Shown: positions 8,423 to 18,623, counted from the stretch's first letter. The stretch is 34,588 nt of DNA from Anaerolineae bacterium (GCA_016927535.1 JAFGMM010000295.1:1-34588); one strand, 5' to 3'. A program made the numbers and translations. Notes: generated by a model from the sequence alone, not told the origin.

Positions 8423-10426
8423 TTATATCGGTGAGTGTTTTTGAACGGCAACACTCGATTCGTCCGGCGCGGCAGCGCCGGCGCTGTCGCTCGCATCCTG
8501 CTCCATCTCGCTCAGCGTCTGCGCCAGCGCGTTGATGGCGACGCGCTGCTTTCGATACAGGTCCGACTCGCTGATCGCCAGGCGCTTGGCTACGTCGCGT
8601 ACTTTGCGTCCCTGGATAAAGCGCATTTCCAGGATGTTGTACAAAGTCCACTCGGCGGCGGTCATGCTGCGTTTGCCTTCCGGTTGCAGGCGTTCAATCG
8701 CATCCAGTAACACGGCGCGTAGCGCGTTGGCGGGGCTGTGGTCGTACTTGGGCAGGGCTTCTTGCACGGTGCGCAGGTTGAGCAGTTCGCTTTCGGTCAG
8801 CCTGGGGCCGCCCCAGTAATGACCGAGCGCTTCTTTAACGATCGATGCAAACTCCGGCTGCCCTACGATGCTCTCGGCGGTCTCGCCCGGCTCGCCCCGG
8901 TACCGCGTGATCCAGCGCAGTTGGTCGATGGCCTCCACCTCCGGCACCAATTGCTCCATGCGCTTGAAGATCTCGGCCTGGATACGCATATCGCGCAGCG
9001 TGCAGCCGGCGCGCTCGGCCAACTGCTCCAGGATGCGCGCCTCCTCCAGGGCGAGCGCCGGCTGAGGCGAGCGCGCCTGTACGGCCATCACGCCAAAAAG
9101 CGAGCGCTCGCTGCCGTTGCCGTTGCCATTAGCGCGTTGCCAGAGCGGGATCAGCCAGAAGTGCCGCCCGGCGACCGAGGTCGGAGCTTCGGGAATGGAC
9201 GGCGCTTCGTTGCCGGGCGCGGTGTTGATGAAAGATGAAAACACCGCGTTGAACGCCTCGGCGGTCAGCGCCGCCGTGACCGATTCCCGCCCGCCCACCG
9301 ACTGCTCCAACACCGGCCCGTCGGTCGTGGTGGAGGCGATAAAGGCGATGGTTACTTGCAGGTAATCGCACGCCGAGGCCAGGATGCCTTCGAGAAGCTG
9401 GTCGATGTCGGTGCGGGTGAGGATGCGGGCGTTAAGGTCGCGGATGTGCTGCATTTCGGTTTTGTCCGCGCCGTAGATCAGGATATCCTCCAGCGTCGGC
9501 AGCACGCGCCCAATGGCCCATTCCAGCAAGATCAGGCTTCCCACCGCCGCGAGCGGCATCATTTCGTCGCCCGGCATACCCAGCACCCGCCCGGCGCGCG
9601 GCAGCCCGATGATGATCGCCAGGGTTGCGATCCCCACGAACGGCCCGCGCAGGAAAAACTCCAGCAGTTCGGCTTTGATGATCCGGTCGGGCACCCTGCC
9701 GCCGAAGAAGGAGAGCGGGTAGGCCATGAAGCTCAGCATCACGATGACGCCGATATTGCTGAGTGTGACCAGCAGCCAGAACAGGTCGATGAGGTTGGCG
9801 CCGGGGTTGATGAGGGTGGTATACGGGAAGACGCCCACGATGGGGGTGACGATGGAAACCAGGATGAAGGTCATCCGCCGGCGCGTAAAGTGGGTCAGGC
9901 AGCGCGCCCTGGCCCGCGTGACGTTGAACAAGGCCAGCGCCGACGCCGATAGGGCATAGAGCACGTACACCGGGAACCACGGCCCGGCCTCAATGTGCGG
10001 CACCGGCAGGAAGCGCGGCGTATTGACAACCTGGTCGGTGGTGGCCGCCGCACCCATGAACGCGATAGCCAGCCCGTAGAGCAGGCTCACGCCAAGCCGC
10101 CGCCGCCAGCGCGATATGCGTCCCGTGGTCGAAAGCAGGACGTGCGAGAGGTGAAAGAGCGCCGCCGGGACCAGTGCAATGCCGATCCACCGGAGGCGCA
10201 GCCAGGTGTTAAGCGATTGATAGGTCGAGGGGCCGAGCGCAATCACAACATCGCCTAGATAGACCACGGTGACGGCGCTCAGCACGATCCCTGCTGTCCG
10301 GCTCACCCAGTTGTCCAGCCCGCGCGCGAGGTTGTACAGCAGCATGGAAACGGCGACGATGACGATGCCGGCGGTCAGGATTTCGTTTGTGAGCGGCAAG
10401 ACTTGGCGGAGCACTGACCAGAACAT
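8423..10426 (-). CDS. Multi-TM membrane protein with GAF-like domain and C-terminal HTH-like region (predicted membrane-bound regulator)
   Basis: ~8 hydrophobic segments in the N-terminal half, then LNARILTRTDIDQLLEGILASACDYLQV (GAF-like), then MTAAEWTLYNILEMRFIQGRKVRDVAKRLAISESDLYRKQRVAINALAQTL (HTH-like). Confidence 0.65.
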   Translation of the reverse strand: MFWSVLRQVLPLTNEILTAGIVIVAVSMLLYNLARGLDNWVSRTAGIVLSAVTVVYLGDVVIALGPSTYQSLNTWLRLRWIGIALVPAALFHLSHVLLSTTGRISRWRRRLGVSLLYGLAIAFMGAAATTDQVVNTPRFLPVPHIEAGPWFPVYVLYALSASALALFNVTRARARCLTHFTRRRMTFILVSIVTPIVGVFPYTTLINPGANLIDLFWLLVTLSNIGVIVMLSFMAYPLSFFGGRVPDRIIKAELLEFFLRGPFVGIATLAIIIGLPRAGRVLGMPGDEMMPLAAVGSLILLEWAIGRVLPTLEDILIYGADKTEMQHIRDLNARILTRTDIDQLLEGILASACDYLQVTIAFIASTTTDGPVLEQSVGGRESVTAALTAEAFNAVFSSFINTAPGNEAPSIPEAPTSVAGRHFWLIPLWQRANGNGNGSERSLFGVMAVQARSPQPALALEEARILEQLAERAGCTLRDMRIQAEIFKRMEQLVPEVEAIDQLRWITRYRGEPGETAESIVGQPEFASIVKEALGHYWGGPRLTESELLNLRTVQEALPKYDHSPANALRAVLLDAIERLQPEGKRSMTAAEWTLYNILEMRFIQGRKVRDVAKRLAISESDLYRKQRVAINALAQTLSEMEQDASDSAGAAAPDESSVAVQKHSPI

Positions 10427-10509
10427 AAGATTATGACGCTATTCCCTTAATTCCCGGTTTCTTTACTTTACTTTTTTTACTTTACTGTGATTACACCAGT
10501 TTGCAAGAT

Positions 10510-11055
10510 TTACCGTACTCGCTGGTCGAAGAACAGCGCGATATCCTGGTTGGGGTAGTATTTGTCGTTGAATCCACAGAATGCCAGCCCGTACTTTTGG
10601 CAGAAACAGATGCCCGGAAAATTCTTGGTCTGCGTTTCGACCGTGATATGGCCCAGGCCGTGCTCGCGCGACCAGACGAACGCCGCTTTGAGGAGCGCGC
10701 CGCCGATGCCCTGCCGCCGGCGCGCCGGCGTGACCACCAGGTCCACCACCCACCCATGCGCGCGCGCGGCGTCGGCGCGCATGCCCAGGTAGCCCAGCAT
10801 GGTTTCGCCTTCGGCAGCGACCAGCAGGCAGTCCAGGCTGTGCAGCAGATCGATGTCAGGGGTGGAGACGACGCGCATGGGCCGGGGCAGGCGCACGGCG
10901 CGGAAGATCACGGCGACCCGTTCGTCGTCGGTCTGCATCTCCATTTGCCAGACGTGCTCGGTGAGATAGGCGCGGTCGATGACCAGGCATGCCGCAAGAT
11001 CGGTCTCGATGGCGTCTCGTACAATAAACGGATTGTGTGAAGATTCAACGCTCAT
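10510..11055 (-). CDS. GNAT family N-acetyltransferase
   Basis: VVDLVVTPARRRQGIGGALLKAAFVWSREHGLGHITVETQTKNFPGICFCQKYGLAFCGFNDKYY; acetyl-CoA motif RRRQGIGGAL. Start trimmed to MSVESSHN. Confidence 0.9.
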   Translation of the reverse strand: MSVESSHNPFIVRDAIETDLAACLVIDRAYLTEHVWQMEMQTDDERVAVIFRAVRLPRPMRVVSTPDIDLLHSLDCLLVAAEGETMLGYLGMRADAARAHGWVVDLVVTPARRRQGIGGALLKAAFVWSREHGLGHITVETQTKNFPGICFCQKYGLAFCGFNDKYYPNQDIALFFDQRVR

Positions 11056-11099
11056 AAAAGTGTATCTTGTTGGGGTTGCTGCCCTGCTCTCAAAAGGGA

Positions 11100-11105
11100 T
11101 TATAG
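11100..11105 (-). promoter_or_regulatory. Candidate -10 TATAAT for the GNAT gene
   Basis: Exact TATAAT on the minus strand in the divergent intergenic region; -35 weak. Confidence 0.35.
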
Positions 11106-11179
11106 CATATGGCAAGTACCGGGAAAGGCGGTGCTGGTATAAAATAGGTGAGCGACGTTTGGGTACGGTGTGAAAGCCT

Positions 11180-14100
11180 ATGGATCTCGCAGGAAAAACG
11201 CTCGGTCAGTATGAGATTATCGACCAGTTGGGCAAGGGCGGCATGGCGACCGTCTACCGCGCTTACCAGGTTGCGATGAATCGCTATGTGGCGATCAAAG
11301 TCTTGCCGCCGCAGTTCATGCATGACGATACTTTCGTCGAGCGTTTCTTGCGAGAAGCGCGCGTCATCGCCAACTTGAACCATCGCTATGTTCTGCCGAT
11401 CTACGATTTCGGCACCGCGGGCGACCTGGCGTATATCGTGATGCGGCTCGCCGAGGGCGGCACGCTCGCCCAGTTGTTGGAGCAGCGCGGCCCGTTCTCG
11501 GTGCGCGAGACGAGCCGCATCGTCAAGCAAATCGCCGCCGGGCTGGACTACGCGCACGCCGCCGGCATCGTCCACCGTGATCTGAAGCCGCAGAATATTT
11601 TGATCGATGCCAAAGGCGATGTATACCTTTCGGACTTCGGCATTGCTAAGGTGATGGAGACCACCGCCAAGCTCACCGGCAGCGACCTGATGGGCACACC
11701 TACTTACATGTCGCCGGAGCAAGGCCAGGGCGGCGTCATCGACCGGCGCGCCGATATCTACGCGCTGGGCATCGTGGTGTACGAGATGCTCACCGGCAAG
11801 GTGCCCTTCACTGGCGAGTCGTCGGTCAGCATTGTGTACCAGCACAATAACGCGCCGGTTCCCTCGACCCGCGATGTGATGCCCAAAGTGCCGGCGAGCG
11901 TCGATGCCGTGGTGCGCCGGGCGCTGGCGAAGGCCCCCGACGACCGCTACAAGACGGCGGGCGAGTTCGCGCAGGCTTTCGAGACGGCTCTGCTCACCCG
12001 GCGGATGAAAAGCGCCGGGGTCGAGGCCAAGCCCGCCGAGGAGCCGGCGCCGGCGCAGCGCGCCGGCCTGGATGTCGCCGCGCTCCGGCGTGTGCTGGCG
12101 CGGGCGGCGCTGATTCTGGCGCTGCTGGTTGCGATTGCGCTGGTGATTGGCGCGGCGGCGGCCGGCGCTGCGCTCCTGAGCCGCCCGACCGGGCCGGAGC
12201 CGGCGCTGAGCTGGGCGGCGGACCTGGATACGGTTTGGGACCTGGCGTTCAGCCCCGGCGGTGACAAGCTCGCCGCCGCCAATGCCGACGGCACGGTGCG
12301 CCTCTTTAACCCCGGCACCGGCCAAGAGATCGGGGTGCTGCGCGGGCACCAGGGCGCGGTCAATGCGGTGGCCTTCCGGCCCGACGGTGAGCACATGGCG
12401 ACCGCCGGCGCGGATGGCACGGTGCGGGTGTGGTGGGCGATCACCGGCGCCGAATTGGTGCGACTGCGCGGGCACCAGGGCAGCGTGTTGTCGGTCGCCT
12501 ACAGCCCGGACGGCTGGCGGCTGGCGTCGGGCGGCGAGGACGGCATGCTGCGCATCTGGGCGCTGCGCATGAACGAGCGCGGCGAATTGGAAGGCGAAGA
12601 AGTGACCAGCCTCCAGACGCCCGGCCCGGTGACCGACGTAGCCTTCAGCCCGGACGGCGGCTACCTGGCCGTGGCCGGCCAGGGGCAGCGCGTGCTGCTT
12701 TCGGCGCTGGAGGGTTCGGCGCTGCCGGAGGGCGTGCCGGTCTCGTTGGACGGGATGGGGCGCGCGGCGGCCTTCGATACAGGCAGCGATTTATTGGCGG
12801 CAGCCGGGGATGGGCCGACTGTGCATGTGTGGAATGTGCGCAACGACGCGAAGACCTTCACCCTGACCGACGGCGACGCGCCGCTGTACGGCGTGGCGTT
12901 CAGCCCGGACCGGACGCGCGTCGCATCGGCGCGCGAGGACGGCGTGCGGCTGTGGTCGTTGGCGGTCAGCGAGGGCGAGCCGGGGCGCGTGGTCGGGCGG
13001 CTGTTGGGCAAGCTGGGGGCGGTGTGCGCGCTGGTGTACAGCCCGCGCGGGGATTACGTGGCGGCGGCGGGCTGTGATGGCCGGGTGCATGTCTGGGATA
13101 TGACGCGCGGCGGTACGGTCGCGGTGGTCGCCGCGCCGACTCAAACGCCTTCGCTCACGCCGCTCCCGCCCAGCGCCACGCCTGAGATTCCCACGCCCAC
13201 GCCGACCTTGCCCCGCACCGCGACGCCCACGCCCACGCCCACCGAAACGCTCGCGCCGACGCCGGTGCTGGGCCAGGGCATCGCACGGGCGGCGGAGATG
13301 GCTTATGTCGAGGAGACGTTTACGAATCCGCTGGACTGGCGGATCGAGTCGGACGATACGCACAAGTTCGAAGTGGTAGACGGCGCGATGGAGATCACGG
13401 TCTTCGAAGAAAGGTCGGTGCGCTGGAACTGGCTTTCGGGGCCGGCTTACGTTTTCGACGACTTCGTTTACAGCGCCGACGTCCAACTGGTGGAGGGGCA
13501 GGACGAGAATTACGGTCTGATCTTCCGGCGCAGCGAAGACGATGATTTTTATATGGCCCAGATCATCGAGGGCAACGTCTTCGAGTTTTGGGAGCGGCGC
13601 GACGGCGAGTGGAGCGATGAACCGCTGCTCCGCGCGCTCGATGTGGAGGCCATCGCGCCGCCCGGCGAAGTGAATAATATGCGGATCGAGGCGGTCGGGC
13701 CGTGGGTTTCGTTCTTCATCAACGGCGAGATGGTGGGCGAGATGGTGTTGGACGGCGACGGCTATCTCAAGTCCGGCAGGGTGGGGGTATTTGTGGGGTC
13801 GCTCACCGGCAGCACGACGACCGTCGCGCGCTTCGATAATGTCTCGGTGCGCGGCGCCGGCGTGCTCCTCATCGAGGATTTCTCCGACAAGGCCGGCGGT
13901 TGGATCGAGGAAGAGACCGGCGTGGTGGAACGCGGCTACGACGACGAGACTTACTTCATCAACGTATTGGAGAAGGGTAATATCGTTTGGTCATTCGCGG
14001 CGGAGGGCTACCGCGATGTGGTGATGGATGTCGATATCACTTATGAGGGCAGCGCCGACCGCGCGGCCTACGGCCTGGTGTGCCGCCGGAACGAGGACAA

Positions 14101-14404
14101 TAATATGTACGAAGCGCATCTGTTCCCTAACCAGGAGGTGGTGATCTGGCGTATGGACGATTTCGGCGGGCGGGTGGCGCTCCGGCGCTGGACCGATGTC
14201 GTGCCGCTGGAGCCGGGCGAGGCGCGTAATATCTTACGTATGGCGTGCGTGGGCGACACTATCGCCGTGGCCGTAAACGGGGTGTACCTGGGCAGCGTCA
14301 CCGATACGACGTACCGGCAGGGGCAAATCGGGTTGGCGGCGAGTTCCTTCAACGAGGGCGATGTGGATGTCCGGTTCGACAACTTGGCGGTGACCGGCAA
14401 GTGA
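11180..14404 (+). CDS. Transmembrane Ser/Thr protein kinase with seven WD40 repeats and C-terminal beta-sandwich-like repeats
   Basis: [43 protein letters not shown] helix [20 protein letters not shown]; seven GH/VAFSPDG-type repeats; Thr/Pro linker; two related segments with [14 protein letters not shown] / ARFDNVSV and [12 protein letters not shown] / VRFDNLAV. Confidence 0.92.
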   Translation: MDLAGKTLGQYEIIDQLGKGGMATVYRAYQVAMNRYVAIKVLPPQFMHDDTFVERFLREARVIANLNHRYVLPIYDFGTAGDLAYIVMRLAEGGTLAQLLEQRGPFSVRETSRIVKQIAAGLDYAHAAGIVHRDLKPQNILIDAKGDVYLSDFGIAKVMETTAKLTGSDLMGTPTYMSPEQGQGGVIDRRADIYALGIVVYEMLTGKVPFTGESSVSIVYQHNNAPVPSTRDVMPKVPASVDAVVRRALAKAPDDRYKTAGEFAQAFETALLTRRMKSAGVEAKPAEEPAPAQRAGLDVAALRRVLARAALILALLVAIALVIGAAAAGAALLSRPTGPEPALSWAADLDTVWDLAFSPGGDKLAAANADGTVRLFNPGTGQEIGVLRGHQGAVNAVAFRPDGEHMATAGADGTVRVWWAITGAELVRLRGHQGSVLSVAYSPDGWRLASGGEDGMLRIWALRMNERGELEGEEVTSLQTPGPVTDVAFSPDGGYLAVAGQGQRVLLSALEGSALPEGVPVSLDGMGRAAAFDTGSDLLAAAGDGPTVHVWNVRNDAKTFTLTDGDAPLYGVAFSPDRTRVASAREDGVRLWSLAVSEGEPGRVVGRLLGKLGAVCALVYSPRGDYVAAAGCDGRVHVWDMTRGGTVAVVAAPTQTPSLTPLPPSATPEIPTPTPTLPRTATPTPTPTETLAPTPVLGQGIARAAEMAYVEETFTNPLDWRIESDDTHKFEVVDGAMEITVFEERSVRWNWLSGPAYVFDDFVYSADVQLVEGQDENYGLIFRRSEDDDFYMAQIIEGNVFEFWERRDGEWSDEPLLRALDVEAIAPPGEVNNMRIEAVGPWVSFFINGEMVGEMVLDGDGYLKSGRVGVFVGSLTGSTTTVARFDNVSVRGAGVLLIEDFSDKAGGWIEEETGVVERGYDDETYFINVLEKGNIVWSFAAEGYRDVVMDVDITYEGSADRAAYGLVCRRNEDNNMYEAHLFPNQEVVIWRMDDFGGRVALRRWTDVVPLEPGEARNILRMACVGDTIAVAVNGVYLGSVTDTTYRQGQIGLAASSFNEGDVDVRFDNLAVTGK

Positions 14405-14453
14405 TGGGGATGGAAGGGTTTTTTCACCGCAGAGACACCAAGGGGAGAAGGGT

Positions 14454-15722
14454 ATGGGGTGTTTGAGAAAGTTCATTGCGTTGGGGTTGGCGCTGGCGTT
14501 CCTGGTCATGTTCCCGCTGGTGGTCTGGAGCGTGAGCCTGGAATTGGTGCTGCTCAACCGAGCGACGTATGCCGACGTTCTGGAGCATGCCGCCTGGTAC
14601 GAGAGCATGATCCCTGACCTGCTGCCTACCATGATGATGGACCAGGAGATGGCGCGGCGGCAGGTGCCACAGACCGATGTCACCGTCGCCGAGGTGTTCG
14701 GCGCCCTGGGACCGGACGACTGGCGCGCCATCAGCGAACTGCTTATCCCGGAGGATTGGCTGTACACTCAGATCAGTCATAACATCGGCGCACTGTTTAA
14801 CTGGTTTGAAACCGACGAGGCCATCCCCGATTTACGGGTGGATACGTCGCCGATTCGGATGAATGTGCTGGGCCTGCCGGGGCGCGAGGTTGCCGGTATG
14901 TTGATCCTCTCGTGGGATCGATGTACGGCGGCGCAAGAAGACCAGTTGCAGAAGTTTTTGGACGGCGCCGGCGACCCGGTGCTCTGCCAGCCGCCCGGCT
15001 CGATGATCGCGCGGATGAGCAGTGCCATCGCCGAACCGGCGATGGGCGCCATCGCGTCGGAGATAACGGGCAATTTTGATTATTACAGGTTGGTCTGGGA
15101 GTTGTCGCCGGCCGAGCAAGACGGCATTCGCTACGGGTGGAATGCGCTCAAGTATAACCTGAACCTGGCGAAGCGGCTTTTCTGGATGTCTTACCTGTTC
15201 CCCCTGGCGCTGCTGGCGCTGATCGTTATCCTGGTGGTGCGCAATGCCCACGCTTTTTTCGCTTGGGTGGGGTGGCCGCTGCTCATTGGCGGTTTTCTAT
15301 CGCTGCTGCTGCCGGTGCTCCTGCTGCTCTCCGGCCTGGGCGCACTGGGCGAGCGCGTCGCCGTTGAAATTAACCGGGGAATAGAGGCCCGGCAGGCCGG
15401 CATCCTGTTATACGGCGGCTTTGAAAGCGTGATGACTTCGCTGATCGGCGCCTATTCGCAGCCCATGTTGATCCAGTCGGCGATAGCCATCGTGATCGGG
15501 TTTGCCGCGCTATTCCTGGCGGCGTCGGCGTTCAAAGCGCCCGAAGAGTCGTTCACGGAGATGGTCACACTGTCGCCCGAAATGCAGTCGGCAATTGAGG
15601 CGCGGATCCAGTCGGAGGTCGAGTCGCGTTTGCAAACACACGCCCGCATTATGCCCCGTTCGCAGTTTGCACCGCCCGGCGGTGAAACAAAACCGGAAGA
15701 ACCACAGGACAAAGACGCATGA
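14454..15722 (+). CDS. Multi-TM membrane protein, unknown function
   Basis: N-terminal hydrophobic segment, three further TM segments; follows the kinase gene by 49 nt. Confidence 0.75.
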   Translation: MGCLRKFIALGLALAFLVMFPLVVWSVSLELVLLNRATYADVLEHAAWYESMIPDLLPTMMMDQEMARRQVPQTDVTVAEVFGALGPDDWRAISELLIPEDWLYTQISHNIGALFNWFETDEAIPDLRVDTSPIRMNVLGLPGREVAGMLILSWDRCTAAQEDQLQKFLDGAGDPVLCQPPGSMIARMSSAIAEPAMGAIASEITGNFDYYRLVWELSPAEQDGIRYGWNALKYNLNLAKRLFWMSYLFPLALLALIVILVVRNAHAFFAWVGWPLLIGGFLSLLLPVLLLLSGLGALGERVAVEINRGIEARQAGILLYGGFESVMTSLIGAYSQPMLIQSAIAIVIGFAALFLAASAFKAPEESFTEMVTLSPEMQSAIEARIQSEVESRLQTHARIMPRSQFAPPGGETKPEEPQDKDA

Positions 15723-16246
15723 ATACAGATGCGCGCCCTCGGCGCCCCTACGGGCTTTCCCTGATGATTATCGCCTGCACATTGGTATATGTGGTGCTGC
15801 CGCTGGTGGGTGTTTTGTACCCGCTGGTGTTGGCGCTGGTGCTGGACACCGAATTTCAGCAGGATGCGACGGTCGGCGCCGGCCAGGATTACGGCAGCGC
15901 GGGCGCGCGGCTGGGCGGGGCCGGCGCGCTGCAAATTGTGTTTAGCCTGGTGTTTGCCGTTGTGATGGTCATCGCATGGCGCGGGCGCCGGCGTTGGGTC
16001 CGTTGGGCAGTGGTGGGTTTGGTGTTTTTCCAGGCGGCGGCGGTGCTGGTGAACGGCGTACAAATCCTTAACTCGGCGCCGACCAATTCGGCGGAGCAGT
16101 TGACCAAAGATGCCCAACCGGTGATGATGGTCGGCGCGTCGCTGCTGGCCTTGTTCGTCAGTTGGTATTTTAGCCGTGCGCCTGCCGTCGCTTTTTTCAC
16201 TGGGGAGCCGGTGAAGTACATCGAGGAAGAGGAAAAAGAAACATAG
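15719..16246 (+). CDS. Small multi-TM membrane protein, unknown function
   Basis: ATGA overlap with the preceding gene; hydrophobic segments. Confidence 0.75.
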   Translation: MNTDARPRRPYGLSLMIIACTLVYVVLPLVGVLYPLVLALVLDTEFQQDATVGAGQDYGSAGARLGGAGALQIVFSLVFAVVMVIAWRGRRRWVRWAVVGLVFFQAAAVLVNGVQILNSAPTNSAEQLTKDAQPVMMVGASLLALFVSWYFSRAPAVAFFTGEPVKYIEEEEKET

Positions 16247-16328
16247 CCATATCTTGGGCGGCCCGCCAATGTCAGAAATATCGCGTAAGACACAAGGGCC
16301 GATTCGTCCTGATGTTTCTTTCAAGATA

Positions 16329-16399
16329 ACCTCATCCCCTCTGTCCCCCTCTCCACAGCGTGGAGAGGGGGAAGCGCGCGCTGCGCGTGGGGGTGAGGT
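16329..16399. repeat. Nested intergenic cruciform-type repeat
   Basis: Outer arms acctcatcccc/ggggtgaggt; inner perfect 11-bp stem ccccctctcca (16345-16355)/tggagaggggg (16361-16371). A related half-element occurs at 1-38. Confidence 0.65.
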
Positions 16400-16452
16400 A
16401 AAACAACGTTAGAACGGATCAGCCCTCCGTAAGACACTGAGGGATAAGCGGT

Positions 16453-18582
16453 ATGAAGTCTAGGCGATTGTTTGTTGCGATAGCGCTTGTGGTGCTTGGT
16501 TTTTCGGGGACGGTGGGCGCGGCGCAACAAGATGATCTTGTTGCGCCGGAGGTGAGGCAAGCGCTGGCAAGCACGGGGCAAGCCGGGGTCATCGTCGCGT
16601 TTCATGATCCCGTCGCCATCGGCGCGGACAATGCGACCCGGCGCGCGGCGGTGGCGCAGTTGCAAGATGATCTCCTGGCGAATCTGCCGGGTTTTACGCT
16701 CACGTACCGCTATATGTATATCCCCGCGCTCGCCGGGACGATTGCGTCCGCGCACCTGGCGGCGCTCGAAGCAAAGCCGTACATCGCGCGTGTCGAGTTC
16801 AACATCCCGCTGCAAGCGACCTTGAACGACGTCCGGCAGTTGATTAACGCGGACGCCGGGTATGCTCTGGGATATACCGGCGCCGGGATCCGAGTGGCGG
16901 TGCTGGACAGTGGCGTTGACACCGACCACCCGGACTTGCAGGACTCGATCATGGCGCAGCAGTGCTACAATAGCGCGCCTGCCGACTGCCCGCCGGGTAA
17001 CACGCCTACAGGCAGCAGCGCCGAGGATGAGAACGGGCACGGGACCAACGTCGCCGGTATTATCACTTCTAACGGGACCGTTGCGCCACGCGGCGTCGCG
17101 CCCGATGCCGAGATTGTCGCGGTGCGGATCCTCAACACGTGGGGCGGCGGCAGTATGGCCGACGTCATCGCCGGCCTGGACTACGTGCGCGGCCTCGGCA
17201 GTGTGCACCTGATCAACCTCAGCCTGGGCGGTGCGACGACTTACCCGGCTGCCTGCGATGCGGTTGTTCCTGCCCTGGCGAACGCCGCGCACCAGTTGGC
17301 GGCGCAGGGTACGGTCATCATTGCGGCGTCGGGTAATTACGCCTCGACCGGCGGTGTGTCGATCCCGGCCTGCGTGAGCGATATCATCCCGGTCGGGGCG
17401 GTTTATGACGCCGACGTGGGGTCTCAAAACTGGGGCGTATGCATCGACGCAACCACCGCCGCCGACCGGGTCGCCTGCTTTACCAACCGTGGCCCTAATC
17501 TCGCTCTGTTAGCGCCGGGCGCCCTGACCCTTGCGCCGGGCGCCGGCGGCGGGACCTCGCAGATGGGCGGGACCTCGCAGGCCGCGCCCGTGGTCACGGC
17601 AGCGGCGGCGGCGCTTTTCCAGGCCGGCGGGGTGATGTCGCGCGGGGCGTTGGCCGGCCTGCTCCACGATACCGGCGTGCCGATTTTTGACGCAAGTACC
17701 GGCTTGACGTTCCGGCGCATCGACTTGTATCGCGCGCTGCAACAGGTTCTCTCGTGGGCCGGGAGTGCGCAGCCGGAGACCGTGTGCCGGACCGCGATGG
17801 CTTTCCGCAGTGCAGACCCCGCGCCGTTCGACGGCGAGATTCGCTTTTATACGCGCTTCGATTACGATCCGGCATTCCAGGTCGAGGGTTGGCTTGAAGA
17901 TACGCTGCCCGTGGTCGCCGGGGTCTATACGGCCGGCGAGGTCGAGGTGGGCTGCGGCTTGCATGTGCGCGCCTGGCTGTTCGATGCACACGGCGCGCCG
18001 GCGGGCCTGGTACCCAGCCAGTACGAAAACGGCGACGCGACCTTCGTCCCGTACACCGAGGACTATGGGACCGGCGGCGATGCAGTCCTTAACCCGGTAT
18101 ACGCCGGGCGCTATGCCGATTTGTTCCCGGCGGCTAAGAGCGACGCGCCGGCGGCTTTGCGGGGCGGCGAGATTATCAAGACCACAATGGGCGACGCGCT
18201 TGAGTGGGGTCTGGTGCGAGATGGCGTGTACCGCGCGTTGGGCTGGTCCTGGACGGCGGGCGATGGATCGGTGGGCTGCTCGGTCCCGGAGGCCGGCCTG
18301 TTATCCCTGGATGAGTTCTGCGCGTGGGTCGGCGGCGCGCCGGCGGCGACCGGGACCGGTAAGAGCGAACCGGTGAATGCTGCCGCCGCTCCCCAACTCG
18401 GCGGCGAGATTATGCAGCACGCCGTGGGCGACGCGATTGAGTGGGGCTTGGTGCAGAACGGCGTCTACACGACGCTGGGTTGGAGTTGGGACGCGGGCGA
18501 AAACTTGGTCGGTTGCTCCATCCCGGAGGCCGGCCCGATGACCGTCGAAGCATTTTGCGCCTTCGTCGTCAGGCAGCAGTAG
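16453..18582 (+). CDS. Secreted S8 family serine peptidase (subtilase) with tandem C-terminal repeats
   Basis: Signal peptide; catalytic motifs AVLDSGVDTDHPDL, HGTNVAGII, GGTSQAAPVVTAAAAALF. Confidence 0.92.
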   Translation: MKSRRLFVAIALVVLGFSGTVGAAQQDDLVAPEVRQALASTGQAGVIVAFHDPVAIGADNATRRAAVAQLQDDLLANLPGFTLTYRYMYIPALAGTIASAHLAALEAKPYIARVEFNIPLQATLNDVRQLINADAGYALGYTGAGIRVAVLDSGVDTDHPDLQDSIMAQQCYNSAPADCPPGNTPTGSSAEDENGHGTNVAGIITSNGTVAPRGVAPDAEIVAVRILNTWGGGSMADVIAGLDYVRGLGSVHLINLSLGGATTYPAACDAVVPALANAAHQLAAQGTVIIAASGNYASTGGVSIPACVSDIIPVGAVYDADVGSQNWGVCIDATTAADRVACFTNRGPNLALLAPGALTLAPGAGGGTSQMGGTSQAAPVVTAAAAALFQAGGVMSRGALAGLLHDTGVPIFDASTGLTFRRIDLYRALQQVLSWAGSAQPETVCRTAMAFRSADPAPFDGEIRFYTRFDYDPAFQVEGWLEDTLPVVAGVYTAGEVEVGCGLHVRAWLFDAHGAPAGLVPSQYENGDATFVPYTEDYGTGGDAVLNPVYAGRYADLFPAAKSDAPAALRGGEIIKTTMGDALEWGLVRDGVYRALGWSWTAGDGSVGCSVPEAGLLSLDEFCAWVGGAPAATGTGKSEPVNAAAAPQLGGEIMQHAVGDAIEWGLVQNGVYTTLGWSWDAGENLVGCSIPEAGPMTVEAFCAFVVRQQ
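18163..18567 (+). repeat. Two 56-aa tandem protein repeats (GGEI...GDAxEWGL...GVY..LGWSW.AG...GCS.PEAG....FCA.V)
   Basis: Copy 1 18163-18330 and copy 2 ~18400-18567, aligned by eye without gaps. Confidence 0.85.
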
Positions 18583-18587
18583 GGTAG

Positions 18588-18623
18588 GGGGCAGAGCATT
18601 TGCCCTGCCCCGGACTCCTTTTT
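18588..18623 (+). terminator. Candidate terminator downstream of the subtilase
   Basis: ggggcag (18588-18594)/ctgcccc (18605-18611) followed shortly by ccttttt. Confidence 0.45.

Noticed and set aside
11090-12475. 461-aa minus-strand ORF opposite the Ser/Thr kinase
   Set aside because: Composition typical of antisense frames (His/Arg/Gly-rich); plus strand has unmistakable kinase motifs.
12350-12485. 18-bp exact direct repeat ctgcgcgggcaccagggc
   Set aside because: Explained by conserved LRGHQG codons of adjacent WD40 repeats.
13137-13270. Low-complexity acgcccacgcccacgccc tract
   Set aside because: Codes for the Thr/Pro linker of the kinase; expected compositional repeat rather than an independent element.
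14420-14450. ttttcaccgcagagacaccaagggg between the kinase and membrane-protein genes
   Set aside because: Resembles a common intergenic repeat fragment, but too short and single-copy here to support a call.
16321-17427. 368-aa minus-strand ORF opposite the subtilase N-terminus
   Set aside because: Antisense shadow; spans the repeat and subtilase catalytic coding.
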